From: Tersicoccus mangrovi
Lineage (GTDB): Bacteria; Actinomycetota; Actinomycetes; Actinomycetales; Micrococcaceae
DNA: 64,000 nucleotides
Assembly: GCF_036881825.1 (NCBI RefSeq)
Contig: NZ_JBAJMW010000005.1
Location: 62,001 to 126,000 of the forward strand
Direction of reading: 5' to 3'
The position numbers and the translations under genes were made by a program. Under the pieces are notes generated by a model. It did no database searches. It saw only the letters and a program-made list of their open reading frames with translations, and was not told the DNA's origin. Positions 1 through 10,700 of this stretch are shown here, piece after piece (within the stretch, counting starts at the first letter, position 1; the number at the start of each line of letters is the position of its first letter).

Positions 1-473
<473 letters not shown>

Positions 474-477
<4 letters not shown>

Positions 478-1760
478 GGGCGTGCCTCGAAGGTCAGGAC
501 GACGCCGTCGCCGAGGTCCACCACGTCGCCGTCGAGGAGCATCGTCGACTCCCCGCGGCCGAGCCGGCGTGGAGGCTGTCCAATGCGGCGCAGCAGGGTG
601 CCGTTGGTGGACTCGAGGTCGTCGAGCAGCACGTGCCAGCCGTCCAGCCGGACGCGGACGTGCGAGCGGGAGACGTCGCCGTTCGGGCTGGCGACGGTCA
701 CGATGCGCGGCATGTCGGCCCCGGCGCCGCGGGTGACGGCGGGCTGGCGGCCGACGACGGCCGGCCGGTCCAGCTCGACCCGCCGGCCGTCGGCGAGAGT
801 GAGCACGCCGAGCGACGGGCGCGGCACGCGGCGCGGATCCGCGGCCAGGGGCCGGCCGCAGCGGCCGCAGTCACGGGCGGCCGGCGGGTTGGCGTGGCCG
901 TCGGGGCAGACGCGGGCGAGCACGAGTGGCCCGGTCGACGGACGGTCGGCGGCCTCACCGGTGCCGATGGTGGGCGCGGACGACGGCGGGGCGGGGATCG
1001 CCGTCGGGGCCGGAACAGGCGACGACGACGGCGGTTCGCCGGGCTCGGCCGCCGATGCGGTGTCCGGCGACGGCAGCTCGAAGGCGTCGGGTGTCGACGG
1101 CTCCGATGCCTCGGACGGCCCGACCGCGTCCGACGCCGGGAGGTCCACCTGCTCCGGCGGCTCGACCGCGTCGGATGCCGCCGCAGATCGCTCGGGCACC
1201 GCGCCGGCATCGGCATCGCCGTCCGACACCGCGTCCGACACCGCCTCCGACACCGCGTCCGACACCGCCTCCGGCAGCGCGAACGTGAGCTCGGACGCGG
1301 CGACGATGCCGGCGCGCAGGGGTAGCCACACGCCGTCGTCCTCGCCAGGACCGCCGCCGGCTGAACCGGGGGCCGAGGGCCCGGTGGACGCCGTCACGGA
1401 CCGGGCGTCGGCGACGATCTCGGAGTCGGTGCCGTCCTGCCACTGCCGGTCTCCGTCGGCGTCGGTCACGGTGACCGTGCCCGCCCCGCGGACGGCCGGG
1501 GTCACGGTGCGGCCGGCCACGCGCAGCACGATCCCGTCGGCACTGCCGAGGACGGCGCCGGCGAAGGCGCCGATACTCGTGGGGTCGCCGACGGGCAGGC
1601 CGCCGGTCCCGGAGTCGACGGTGAGGGCGTCCCAGATGCGCGCGCCCGTGTCCGCGGGGGTGCCCGGTGGCAGCAGCACCATGGCCCCGGCGTCGTCACC
1701 GGCGGAGGGCAACCGGGCCAGGAGCGTCCAGTCGCCGGAGCGGTAGCGCGCCGCGGTCAT
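474..1760 (-). CDS. FHA-domain protein with zinc-ribbon and acidic Ser-Asp-Ala repeats
   Basis: A 428-residue cytoplasmic protein. The C-terminal ~90 residues form a forkhead-associated domain that binds phosphothreonine, with the expected VVGRQ, SRSH and STNGT signature residues. Before it lies a small zinc-ribbon-like motif (CPDGH...CGRCGRPL). The middle (about residues 165-300) is a low-complexity Pro/Ser/Asp/Ala linker that includes tandem SDAVSEAVSDAVSD-type repeats, encoded by near-identical 12/24-bp repeats around 1219-1270. It overlaps the PP2C gene (ATGA at 1757-1760) and the kinase gene (GTGA), so the three are almost certainly co-translated. It probably docks phosphorylated partners of the neighbouring kinase. 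The N-terminal ~150 residues match nothing I can name. Confidence 0.88.
1219..1270 (-). repeat. Short in-frame tandem repeats encoding Ser-Asp-Ala units in the FHA protein
   Basis: The plus strand reads alternating copies of tccgacaccgcg and tccgacaccgcc, a 12-bp unit that pairs into 24 bp. On the minus strand it encodes repeated acidic SDA(V)SE-like units in the linker. The repeat is in frame, so copy-number change would lengthen or shorten the linker without breaking the gene. Confidence 0.7.
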
Positions 1761-2683
1761 GGACCCGGATGGTCCCCGGAGGCGGGGGCGGGCTCACTGT
1801 CGGCCGGTCGCGGCACCGCCGTCGACCCGGTGGAGCCGCGTCGCGGCAGGGTGTCCTCGTCGTCCTCGCGCGGGCGCGGGGCCGTCGTGTGCACGTCGTC
1901 CTCGTCGCCGGCACCGCCCACGGCGTCGATGACGACGACCGTGACGTTGTCCCGCCCGCCGTTTGCGACGGCGGCCTGGACGAGGGCGTCGGCGGCGGTC
2001 TGCGGGTCGGCGACGGCGTCGAGCACGCGCCCGATGGCGTCGTCGGGCACCTCGACCGTCAGCCCGTCCGAGCACAGCAGGATCCGCTCCCCCGGTTCGA
2101 CCGGGAGCAGCCAGAAGTCGGCGGCGATGTCGACACCGGTGCCGAGCGCGCGGGTGACGACGTGCCGGCGCGGGTGGACGAGCGCCTCCTCGGGCGTGAT
2201 CTGCCCGAGGTCGACGAGCTCCTGCACCTCGGAGTGGTCGACGCTGATCTGCCGCAGCCGGTGCTGGTACAGCCGGTAACTGCGGGAGTCGCCGACGTTG
2301 AAGAACAGCCAGTACGGTCGTCCGGCCTCGCGGGTCAGGACGACGCCGGTCAGTGTGGTGCCCGCGCGGGACTCGGTCTCCTCGCGGATGGCCGCGTCGG
2401 CGCGCTCGAGCAGCTCCTGGACCTGGGCGGCCGTGATCTCGCGGTCGGCATGCCCGTCTCCGGAACCGTTCAGCAGCTCGGATTCGCCCAGGGTGCGCAC
2501 GCAGACGCCGCTGGCCACCTCGCCGGCCTCGTGTCCGCCCATCCCGTCCGCGACCGCGAACAGGGTGTCGGTGACGATCAGCGAGTCCTCGTTCAGTTCC
2601 CGCCGCAGACCGCGGTCCGTGGTGAAGCCGGAGACGATGCGCACGGTGCCGTCGGTACCCTCGGCGGTGGTCGTCTCACTCAT
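1757..2683 (-). CDS. PP2C-family serine/threonine protein phosphatase
   Basis: A 308-residue metal-dependent (PPM/PP2C) phosphatase, the expected antagonist of the kinase two genes downstream. Family signatures are in order: RRELNEDSL (metal-binding Asp), ADGMGGHEAGEVAS, GDSRSY, SDGL and GGRDNVTVV. The C-terminal ~55 residues are an acidic, Pro-rich tail without a transmembrane segment, so the enzyme is probably cytosolic. I chose the ATG at 2683 because the PP2C domain begins ~20 residues later. The same phase reads further upstream without a stop, but that stretch is the overlapping transglutaminase gene in another frame. It overlaps the upstream gene by 8 bp and the FHA gene by 4 bp. Confidence 0.93.
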   Translation of the reverse strand: MSETTTAEGTDGTVRIVSGFTTDRGLRRELNEDSLIVTDTLFAVADGMGGHEAGEVASGVCVRTLGESELLNGSGDGHADREITAAQVQELLERADAAIREETESRAGTTLTGVVLTREAGRPYWLFFNVGDSRSYRLYQHRLRQISVDHSEVQELVDLGQITPEEALVHPRRHVVTRALGTGVDIAADFWLLPVEPGERILLCSDGLTVEVPDDAIGRVLDAVADPQTAADALVQAAVANGGRDNVTVVVIDAVGGAGDEDDVHTTAPRPREDDEDTLPRRGSTGSTAVPRPADSEPAPASGDHPGP

Positions 2684-5285
2684 CGTCCGACATCCTAGCC
2701 GGGGAACCGTTCGCCGCCGTGTCGGTGGCGCCCGGTGTCGGCGCGGCGGCCGGGCGGACCGGTACCGTGCCGCGGGCCACGGCCGTACCGCCCCGGCGCG
2801 TGCCCTCGTCCCTGGCGCGTCGCCGTCGTTCCTCAGCCCGTCGTCCGACCTTCTCGGCGCGGCGTCGTGCGCGCCGTTCGGCACGGTCCGCGCGCAGGGA
2901 GCGCAGGGAGAACCGGGAGCGCCAGCGCCGGCCCCGCGACACCGAGCCGCGGATGCCCGCCAGGGAAGCGTCCACGCTGTCCCAGTAGTGCGTGATCTGC
3001 TCCTCCGTGGGCTCCGCACCGCCGAAGACGGCCGCGTCCGCCCGCCGTGCGAGCGTCGTCGTGCCGCCGGCCGCGTAGGGGAACGCGCCGGCGACCGTGG
3101 CCGCGTGCTCACGCCGGGTGGCCCCGGACGGGACACGGGTGCCGAGGTCGGCGGCCAGGCTGAGCACCTCGCTCCACCCACCGCTGATCCGCTGCACGGG
3201 CGCACCGAGACGGCGCCGTCGCCGGTAGCGGCGCGACTTCAGGCCCGCGATCACGAGCAACGGCGTGAGGATCACGACGAGCGGGATGCCCACGGTCAGC
3301 CCGATGGCGAGCAGCGGACCCCAGTCCTGGCGAGTCGCCTGCTTGTTCTCGTCCGTGTTGAGGGCGTCGGGGTCCGACTCGGGCGGCACTTCGGCCGGCT
3401 CCTGCGGCGGGGGCGGCGGCTGCAGCACCTGCGGCTTCGGCTTGGCGAGCGGCTGCTTGGGCGGCGGCAGCGGCTCCTTGTTCTCCTCCGGTGTCGGGTT
3501 GAACGGCACCCAGCCGGCCCGCTCGAACTTCACCTCGACCCAGGCGTGCACGTCGTCGCCGGTGATCCGCAGCGGGGCCGTCGGGTCCTTGACCGCCGAC
3601 CAGTCCGGCGAGAACCCCATGACCACGCGGGCGGGGATGCCGAGGTTGCGGGCCATCAGCGCCATGGCGACGGCGTACTGCTCGTCGTCCCCGACCATCG
3701 TCTTCGCCCCGAGCAGCGCCTCGATCCGGGCGGCGCCGTGACCGGACAGGGAGCGGGTCTGGCCCTCCAGGCCGTGGCTGAAGTAGCCGTACTTCGCCAG
3801 GCCCTGTTCGAGGTTGCGGACCCGGTCGACGGCGGCGGCGTCCGCGCCGGCCAGGTCGCCGGCGCGGGAGGCGACAGCCTCGGGCACGTTCGAGGAGTCG
3901 GGCAGGGCGACGTCGGCGAAGCCGAGCGGGGCGAGCTGGTCGTGGCTCCACGACTCGGGGTAGGCGACGTCGAGCGTGTAGCTGTCCCCCTTCTGCACGC
4001 CGCTCGTCGTCAGCGCCGTCTCCGCGTCCGCGTTGTAGAACAGGGAGTCGCCGATGCCGGTGCCGCGGGGACCGGTGAAGGACGCGCCCTCGATCCTGCC
4101 GCTCGCGGGCAGCCACGGGGAGGCGAAGTCGTCGATCGTGAAGTGCACGGTCGCGTGGCGGCCGTCGCCGGACGCGCCGGTGCCGGCGAGCGTGCCCGTG
4201 TCGCCCACCGGGGCGAAGGCGCCCGAGGACGCGTCGTCGACGTTGTAGACGATCCCGTTGTAGGCGTCCATCGCCGCGAGCCGCACCCGCTCCCCCTTCG
4301 GCAGGCCCTGCACGGTGAACAGCACGTCGTCCTTCCGGTCCTTGACGTACTGCCGGAAGCTCATCAGGGGGCTCGGGTACTGGTGCAGGTCCAGGGGCGG
4401 GACGAGCGCGTCGCGGACGACGGCGCGTTCCCCGGCGGGCGCGAGGACGGGCGCGATCAGCGCCGTCAGCAGGGCGGCGCCGGTGAGCACCGCCGCCCCG
4501 CCGAGGAGCCGCCGACGGCGGCCCGAGCGGGCGACGGCGCCGGGCAGTCCCGGCGTCGGCGTCGAGACCACGGCGGAGGACGTGGCGGAGGCCGGTGCGG
4601 CGACGGCGGCGGCGGTGTTCCGGCGGCCGGCCTCGAGCCGCCAGGCCAGCCAGGCGACGGCGACGAGGACGACGGCGACCCCGCGCAGCACCGGCAGGGC
4701 CGTCGTGTCCGCGCCGAGCGCCGCCCCGGCGACGAGCACGGCCGTCACCGGCAGCAGCGCCCACGCGGGGTGGCGCACTCGCCACGCCAGGGTGCCGGCG
4801 ACGATCGCGCCGACGTACACGCACAGGAACGGCACGATGAGCATGCCGCGGGCCACGCCGACGGGCGGCGCCACGGTCAGGAAGTCCTTCCAGGACTGGA
4901 CGACGCCGAAGACGAGCACGCGCCACGCCTCGAGCGTCGGGAAGACCCCGGCACCGGCCTCGGCGGGGGCAGCGAGGCCGGGACCGGCCACGAGGTAGCC
5001 GACGACGGCCAGGCCCACGACCCACAGTTCGCCGAGCCGCCAGCGCGCGCCCGCGGCGGCGACGGCCAGGCCGAGGACGAGCGCCCCGACGACCGCGACG
5101 ACGAACCGCGGCTGGGCGCCGAAGCTGGTCTGGAAGCCGAGCGCGCCGAACCACAGGAGCAGCCCGAGCGCGAGGACGTCGAGCGCCCGTGCCCGCACCA
5201 CGGGCGGAATCGCCGCGAGCCGGCCGGCCAGGGTCTCCCCCGGGCGGCCGGCGCCGGCCGCGCGCCGCGGCGTCGCGCCGCTCAC
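2676..5285 (-). CDS. Transglutaminase-fold membrane protein (DUF3488-like), catalytic triad altered
   Basis: An 869-residue protein with several N-terminal transmembrane helices (about residues 25-260), an extracytoplasmic transglutaminase-like domain (about 440-620), a Pro-rich stretch, another transmembrane helix near 660 and a cytosolic tail resembling DUF4129. The transglutaminase core is recognisable (DDEQYAVAMALMARNLGIPA, HAWVEV, FNPTPE). However, where active relatives carry G-x-C-E the sequence reads G-D-D-E (Asp534). The His is kept (His580), and the usual Asp of the D-x-T motif is Asn596. The domain is therefore probably non-catalytic. The GTG start at 5285 overlaps the DUF58 stop. 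It sits between DUF58/MoxR and PP2C genes, the classic context for this family. Confidence 0.88.
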   Translation of the reverse strand: MSGATPRRAAGAGRPGETLAGRLAAIPPVVRARALDVLALGLLLWFGALGFQTSFGAQPRFVVAVVGALVLGLAVAAAGARWRLGELWVVGLAVVGYLVAGPGLAAPAEAGAGVFPTLEAWRVLVFGVVQSWKDFLTVAPPVGVARGMLIVPFLCVYVGAIVAGTLAWRVRHPAWALLPVTAVLVAGAALGADTTALPVLRGVAVVLVAVAWLAWRLEAGRRNTAAAVAAPASATSSAVVSTPTPGLPGAVARSGRRRRLLGGAAVLTGAALLTALIAPVLAPAGERAVVRDALVPPLDLHQYPSPLMSFRQYVKDRKDDVLFTVQGLPKGERVRLAAMDAYNGIVYNVDDASSGAFAPVGDTGTLAGTGASGDGRHATVHFTIDDFASPWLPASGRIEGASFTGPRGTGIGDSLFYNADAETALTTSGVQKGDSYTLDVAYPESWSHDQLAPLGFADVALPDSSNVPEAVASRAGDLAGADAAAVDRVRNLEQGLAKYGYFSHGLEGQTRSLSGHGAARIEALLGAKTMVGDDEQYAVAMALMARNLGIPARVVMGFSPDWSAVKDPTAPLRITGDDVHAWVEVKFERAGWVPFNPTPEENKEPLPPPKQPLAKPKPQVLQPPPPPQEPAEVPPESDPDALNTDENKQATRQDWGPLLAIGLTVGIPLVVILTPLLVIAGLKSRRYRRRRRLGAPVQRISGGWSEVLSLAADLGTRVPSGATRREHAATVAGAFPYAAGGTTTLARRADAAVFGGAEPTEEQITHYWDSVDASLAGIRGSVSRGRRWRSRFSLRSLRADRAERRARRRAEKVGRRAEERRRRARDEGTRRGGTAVARGTVPVRPAAAPTPGATDTAANGSPARMSDDE

Positions 5286-6670
5286 GAGGCCGCCCGCCGC
5301 AGCACCGAGCCGAGCTCGTCGAGGGAGCCGACGGTCAGCACGACGAGGTCGCCGATGGTGGCCCGGGCGGCGGGACGGCCGGCCCCGCACCGCACCGCGA
5401 GGGTCCGGATCCCGACCGGCACCCAGGCGGCGGCCCGGCGCAGGTCGGCTGCGGAGACGTGCATCCCGACGACGAAGAAGATGACCGACGCGTTCGGCAG
5501 CGTCTCGGCGGTGGTGCGGGCCAGGTCCACGGCGGCCATACCGGTCGTGCCGGTGAGCCGGGTCGCGTCGTCGAGCAGCGTGCGGCCCGTCCGGGTGCGC
5601 AGCGGCCCCGAGGACGTGATGACGTCGAGGTTGCGCTGTTCCCGGGCGGCCTGCAGGCCGATCGAGGTGGCCACGGAGATGGCGAGCTCGAGGTCCGCCT
5701 CGCCGTCGTACTCGCTCGCCTCGGTGGACAGGCCGATGCCGATGTGGGAGCGGCGGGTCTGCTCGAACTGGCGGACCATGAGGGTGCCGGTGCGGGCGGT
5801 GGAGCGCCAGTGGATGTGCCGGCGGTCGTCGCCCGGCTGGTAGTCGCGCAGGGCGTGGAAGGAGACGTCGGTATTGGCCAGGTCGTGGGTCGGCAGGCCC
5901 TCGAGGTCCCGGATGAAGCCCGGCGTCGACGCCCCGAGGCCCACGGTGCGCGGGTGCACGAACAGCTCGACCGGCTCGGTCCACGTCACCTCACGGCGCA
6001 GCAGGTGCAGCGGGTCCGCACGGACGGACCGCACCGGCCCGATGGTCAGCACGGTGCGGCGGCTGGTCGGGATGGTGAAGAGGTCCTCGTAGGACTGGCC
6101 GGGCTCGAGCCGCGGCAGGTAGAACGCGGCGGTCGCGGCGCCGACGGGCAGTTCGAGGGACGCCGGTCGCAGCGGGCGGGACGCGGCGGAGGCGACGGTG
6201 ACCGCGCCGACCGCGCGGTCCCCCACCGCCACCCGGGTGCGGGTCAGGTCGAGGTCGACGTCGTAGGCGGAGCGGCCGAGCACGAACCCGACGGCGCTGA
6301 CGAGCAGGAGGGTCCCGAAGATCGCGCCGACGCCGGCCTCCTGCCAGCCGAGGCTCAGACCGAGGACGGCGAGCACGACGACGGCGGCGACGACGAGGCG
6401 ACCGAGCGGGCCGACGACGCCGACGACCGGCCGGACGTACCGCCGCGTCAGGCCACCGGTGGCCCGACCGACCCGGCGGGCTCCGCCCTGCACGCGGCCG
6501 TACCAGGGGTGGCGGGTGATCCGGACCGCACCGCGCCGGGCAGCGGCGCCGAGCACCGGGACCGCGCGGGAGAACGCGGCGGGAATCCCGCGGCGACCCG
6601 GCTCGGCGGCCGCGCCCGTCGTGCGGGTGTGCGGTCGGGTGCCCGCGCGTTTGCTCGTGCGGTTCGTCAT
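5282..6670 (-). CDS. DUF58 domain protein
   Basis: A 462-residue protein with a basic N-terminus, two close transmembrane segments (about residues 95-145) and a large C-terminal cytoplasmic or surface domain carrying the DUF58 signature D-Y-Q-P-G-D-D-R-R-x-I-x-W-R-S-T-A-R (about residues 275-292). DUF58 proteins have a VWA-like fold and are encoded next to MoxR ATPases, as here. The pair is thought to act as a chaperone module for envelope or metal-dependent proteins, but the function is not settled. It overlaps moxR (ATGA) and the transglutaminase-like gene (GTGA). Confidence 0.9.
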   Translation of the reverse strand: MTNRTSKRAGTRPHTRTTGAAAEPGRRGIPAAFSRAVPVLGAAARRGAVRITRHPWYGRVQGGARRVGRATGGLTRRYVRPVVGVVGPLGRLVVAAVVVLAVLGLSLGWQEAGVGAIFGTLLLVSAVGFVLGRSAYDVDLDLTRTRVAVGDRAVGAVTVASAASRPLRPASLELPVGAATAAFYLPRLEPGQSYEDLFTIPTSRRTVLTIGPVRSVRADPLHLLRREVTWTEPVELFVHPRTVGLGASTPGFIRDLEGLPTHDLANTDVSFHALRDYQPGDDRRHIHWRSTARTGTLMVRQFEQTRRSHIGIGLSTEASEYDGEADLELAISVATSIGLQAAREQRNLDVITSSGPLRTRTGRTLLDDATRLTGTTGMAAVDLARTTAETLPNASVIFFVVGMHVSAADLRRAAAWVPVGIRTLAVRCGAGRPAARATIGDLVVLTVGSLDELGSVLRRAAS

Positions 6671-7644
6671 CCGGGGACGCCCGCGCGGTGCTGGGGAGCC
6701 GGCACCGCGGCCATCACCTCGGCGAGCACGTCCTCCGCGGTCGCCCCGGAGAACTCGGCCTCCGGGTCGAGGACGAACCGGTGCGTCCACACGGCCGGGG
6801 CGAGCTCCTTGATGTCGTCGGGCAGCACGTACGGGCGGCCGTCTGCGGCGGCCCACACCTTCGCGGCCCGCACCATGGCCAGGGCCCCACGCACGCTCAC
6901 GCCGAGGCGGGTCTGCGGCGCCTGGCGGGTGCGCTCGGCGAGCACGGCGACGTACTCCAGCACCGCGTCCTCGACGTGCACGGTCGTGGCCAGGTCCGCC
7001 ATCTCCCGCAGCGCCTTCGTCGTGATCACCGGTTCGAGAGCCGCCGAGCGGTCCCGCACGGAGGCGCCGGAGAGCAACCGGACGGTCGCGGCGGCGTCGG
7101 GGTAGCCGATGGACGTCTTGATAAGGAAGCGGTCCAGCTGGGCCTCGGGCAGCCGGTAGGTGCCGGCCTGCTCGATGGGGTTCTGGGTGGCGAGCACGAG
7201 GAAGGGCCGCCCGACGTCGTGCGTCGTGCCGTCGACGGTCACCCGGGACTCCTCCATCACCTCGAGCAGCGCGGACTGGGTCTTGGGCGAGGCGCGGTTG
7301 ATCTCGTCGGCCAGCACGATGGTCGCGAAGACGGGTCCCCGGTGGAACTCGAAGGCCTGCGTCTTCTGGTCGTAGATGGTGACCCCGGTGACGTCGCCGG
7401 GCAGCAGGTCCGGGGTGAACTGGATGCGCGAGTGGCTGCCCTGCACGGTCGCGGCCAGCGCCCGTGCCAGGGACGTCTTGCCCGTGCCCGGGGCGTCCTC
7501 GAACAGGACGTGCCCCTCGGCCAGCAGCGCGGTCACCGTCAGCCGGATGACGCGCTCCTTGCCCAGGACCGCCTCCCCTACGTTGTCCACGAGGCGGGTG
7601 ACGGTCTGGGCGAACCACTCGGCCTGCTCGGGAGTCATGCTCAT
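6667..7644 (-). CDS. MoxR-family AAA+ ATPase
   Basis: A 325-residue AAA+ ATPase. The Walker A motif is EDAPGTGKTSLA, Walker B is IVLADEINRA, and the sensor and arginine-finger regions follow (ATQNPIEQAGTYRLPEAQ). It includes the C-terminal lid domain (AAA_lid_2). MoxR proteins act as chaperones for assembling protein complexes. Its substrate here is presumably an envelope complex built with the adjoining DUF58 and transglutaminase-like proteins. ATG at 7644 or the second ATG at 7638 could start it. There is an 84-bp gap from the large upstream gene and I see no terminator in the gap, so it may be in the same transcript. Confidence 0.93.
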   Translation of the reverse strand: MSMTPEQAEWFAQTVTRLVDNVGEAVLGKERVIRLTVTALLAEGHVLFEDAPGTGKTSLARALAATVQGSHSRIQFTPDLLPGDVTGVTIYDQKTQAFEFHRGPVFATIVLADEINRASPKTQSALLEVMEESRVTVDGTTHDVGRPFLVLATQNPIEQAGTYRLPEAQLDRFLIKTSIGYPDAAATVRLLSGASVRDRSAALEPVITTKALREMADLATTVHVEDAVLEYVAVLAERTRQAPQTRLGVSVRGALAMVRAAKVWAAADGRPYVLPDDIKELAPAVWTHRFVLDPEAEFSGATAEDVLAEVMAAVPAPQHRAGVPG

Positions 7645-7728
7645 GGGGTTCGGTGTCCTTCGGTGTGGTGACGGTGGTCGGTCTGCGGTGCTCTATCGGC
7701 GGCCGTGCTGATCGAGTAGGGCGGCGGG

Positions 7729-10700
7729 TCAGCCGCAGGGCGACTTGCCGGAGGTGAAGTAGACGTTCGTGGCCTTCACCCAGCGGCCGGTGTATCGACC
7801 GTCGAACGCGTCGCCGATCTTGTACCAGCCCGAGGTGCCCCACGGGCTGCCGCACTGGGTCACCTCGACGGCTCGGTCGTTCTGGCTGAGCCAGGGGTAA
7901 CGGGCACCCGCGCCTCCGAGGACGCCACCGCACTTCTTCGGCGGCCCCGCGTCCCAGGCCCCGCCGCCGTTGGGCTCGGTGCAGGTGTTGATGACGGTGT
8001 CGCCGGCCGCCGTCTGGGCGCGCACCCGGACCATGTTCTTCTCGGGCGCCGGCGGGGGCGGCGGGGCCTTGGTCCCGGTCTTCACCGTCGTCGTGGAGAC
8101 CGACCCGGACGTACCCACCGAGTTGACCGAGCGGATGTCGACCCGATGGGTGGCGTCGTAGTCGCCGAAGGTCCGGCTGCCCGCCGAGGCGCCGACGTTC
8201 TGCCAGCTACCGCCGTCGACGCGCACCTCGAGGTGGTCGACGTCGGCGTTGCCGGGCGGGGACCAGGTCACGGACGCCCGGTGCCGGGTGGTGTCCGAGC
8301 GGGTGTCCTGGGTGCCGTTGCTGCCCGAGCTGGACGGCGTGCCGGGGCGGCCGTAGGGCCGGGTGCTGTTGGACGTGCGGCCCGGGCTCGAGTAGCGGGC
8401 ACCGTTGGCGCTCGTGTCGGCGACGACGGTGACGGTCGTGGCCTGCCCGTTGGTGAATCCGCCGAGCACCTGGCCCGGCTGGATGGGGCCGGACTGGCCG
8501 GTGCTGGCCGAGTACCGGTAGCTGACCTCGCCGGCCTGGGCGCCGTTGCGCTGCGCGGCCGTCAGCGGGCTGAAGTCCACGCGGACCTGACCGCCCGTCG
8601 TGTCCGTGTTCGCGGGGCTGAGCCTGACGGAGGACACGGCCTGCGGGGTGCCGAACGCGCGGCGCGGCGCCGACGGGGCGCTGACCTGACCGGTGCCGGC
8701 CTTGTTCTTCGCGACGACCCGGAATGTGTAGTCCGACTCGGCGTTGGGCACCGTGACGGTCTGGCCGGTCCTCCCGCCGCTGACCGGGACGGTCTGCACG
8801 GTCGCGCCGCCACGCAGCACGGTGAGGGTGTACGTCTCGATGGGGTCGCCGTTGGGGGCGGCCGCGGCCCACGAAACGGCGATCTGGTTCTGGCTGCCGA
8901 CCGAGGAGACCCGCTGCGTCGTCACCGACGCCGGGGCGCCCGGCTTGCCGGCCGGCACCTCGGACGCGGAGAACGCGCTGAAGTCGGAGGGATCCTTGGC
9001 CTCGTTGTGGGCGCGGACCCGCACCTGGTAGGCGGTGCCGTTGCTCAACCCGGTCCACGTGGTGGCGGTCGAGGTGAGGCCGGCCTTCTGCACGCCACCG
9101 CTGGGCGGGGCTGGGGAGATCTCCAGGTCGTAGCTGCTCACGGGCGAGCCGTCGACGTGCGGCGGGGTCCAGGCGACGTCGAGCCGGCCGTCGCCGAACT
9201 TCAGGCGCGGGGCGGCGGGCTGGTCGGGCCGCTGGTCGGGACGGGCGACCCCGGACGTCGGCGACGCGTCGGATTCCCCGACGGCGTTCTTCGCCGTCAC
9301 GGCGAACGTGTACTCGCGGTCGTTGGTGAGCCCGGCCAGGGTGCACGTGGTGCTCGCGCACTGCTGGCGGAAGCCGCCGGTCCCGGTCACGGTGTACCCG
9401 GTGATCGGGGACCCGTTGTCGCTCGGCGGTGCCCAGTTCAGCACCACCGTGTGGCTGCGGGTCTCGACGGCGCGTGGGGTGGACGGGGCGTCCGGCCGCG
9501 CCTTGACGGTCAGGCGGATGGCGCCGTCGACCTGCCGGTCCGGGTCCTTCGTGCGGTCCCCCACCGTGTAGCGCACGACCATCACCCCCGCCACGTCCTT
9601 CGCGGGCGTGACCGTGACCTTCGACCCGGACACCGTGACGGTCCCGGGCCCGGTCTCGCGGACGGCGTCGACGATGGACAGGGGCGTGCCCGGGAACGGG
9701 CTGACGTCGTTGGCCAGCACGTCCACGGTCGTCGGGCTGCCGGCCTTCGCGTCGGCGACGACGTCGTCGTTGACCACGGCCAGGGGCCGGGACGAGGAGA
9801 CGACGGCGACCGTGACGGTACCGGTTACGGGGTCGGACTTGCCGTCGGTCACCGACACCTGGATCGGGATCGCGGTGTCCTTGGCCGCCGAGTCCTTCGC
9901 GGAGACCCTCAGCTTCGAGCCGTCGAGGCTGACGTTCAGGTCCTCCGGGCGGGCGCCGTCGAGGGTGTAGCGCAGCCGGTCCTTGTCCCCGGTGTCGACG
10001 TCCGCGGCCGCCGGCGCGAGGTCGAACTCGGTGGCCGGCTCGGCCTGGGCCACCGTCATCGACCCACCGGCGAACGTCGGGGCATGGTTCTGCGCGGGCT
10101 TGGGCTTGACGTCGATCATGATCGTCAGCGTCGCGGTGCGGCCGTTCGGGTCGTCGGGCCCGGAGCCGTCGGTGACCTCGAAGGTGATGGAGCCCGGGCC
10201 GTAGAAGTCGTCGGCGGCGCGGTAGCGCAGCGTGTGCTCGTCGGCCACGAGGTCCCCACCGGACGCGCCGATGGCCTTGACCCCGGAGACCTGGGTGATG
10301 CGCACCGAGCGTCCGTCGCGCACCCGCACCTCCTTGGCCAGGTCGATGTCCAGCCGCTGGCCGGCCGTCACCTGCTTGGCGCGGCGGTCCACGAGCGTCG
10401 GGTACTGGTCGGCGCGTCCGGGCACCCAGATCAGGGCGGTCCCGGTGAGCCCGTCGACGTCGGTGACGGTGTACGGGATGAGCTGCTCGGTCTCGGCCAG
10501 GGGCACGGTGGCCTTGCCGCCCGCGAACGAGACACCCTTGTTCTCCGCAGAGGCGGCGCCCGCCGGGAACGAGACGTCCAGGGCATCGGCGATCCCGTCG
10601 GGGTCGGAGTCGTTGTCCAGCACCGGCACCTGCACGGTGTTCCTGCCCATCGTCTCGGCGACCTCCACCCGGTCGTCCTGGGCGATCGGCGCCACGAGCG

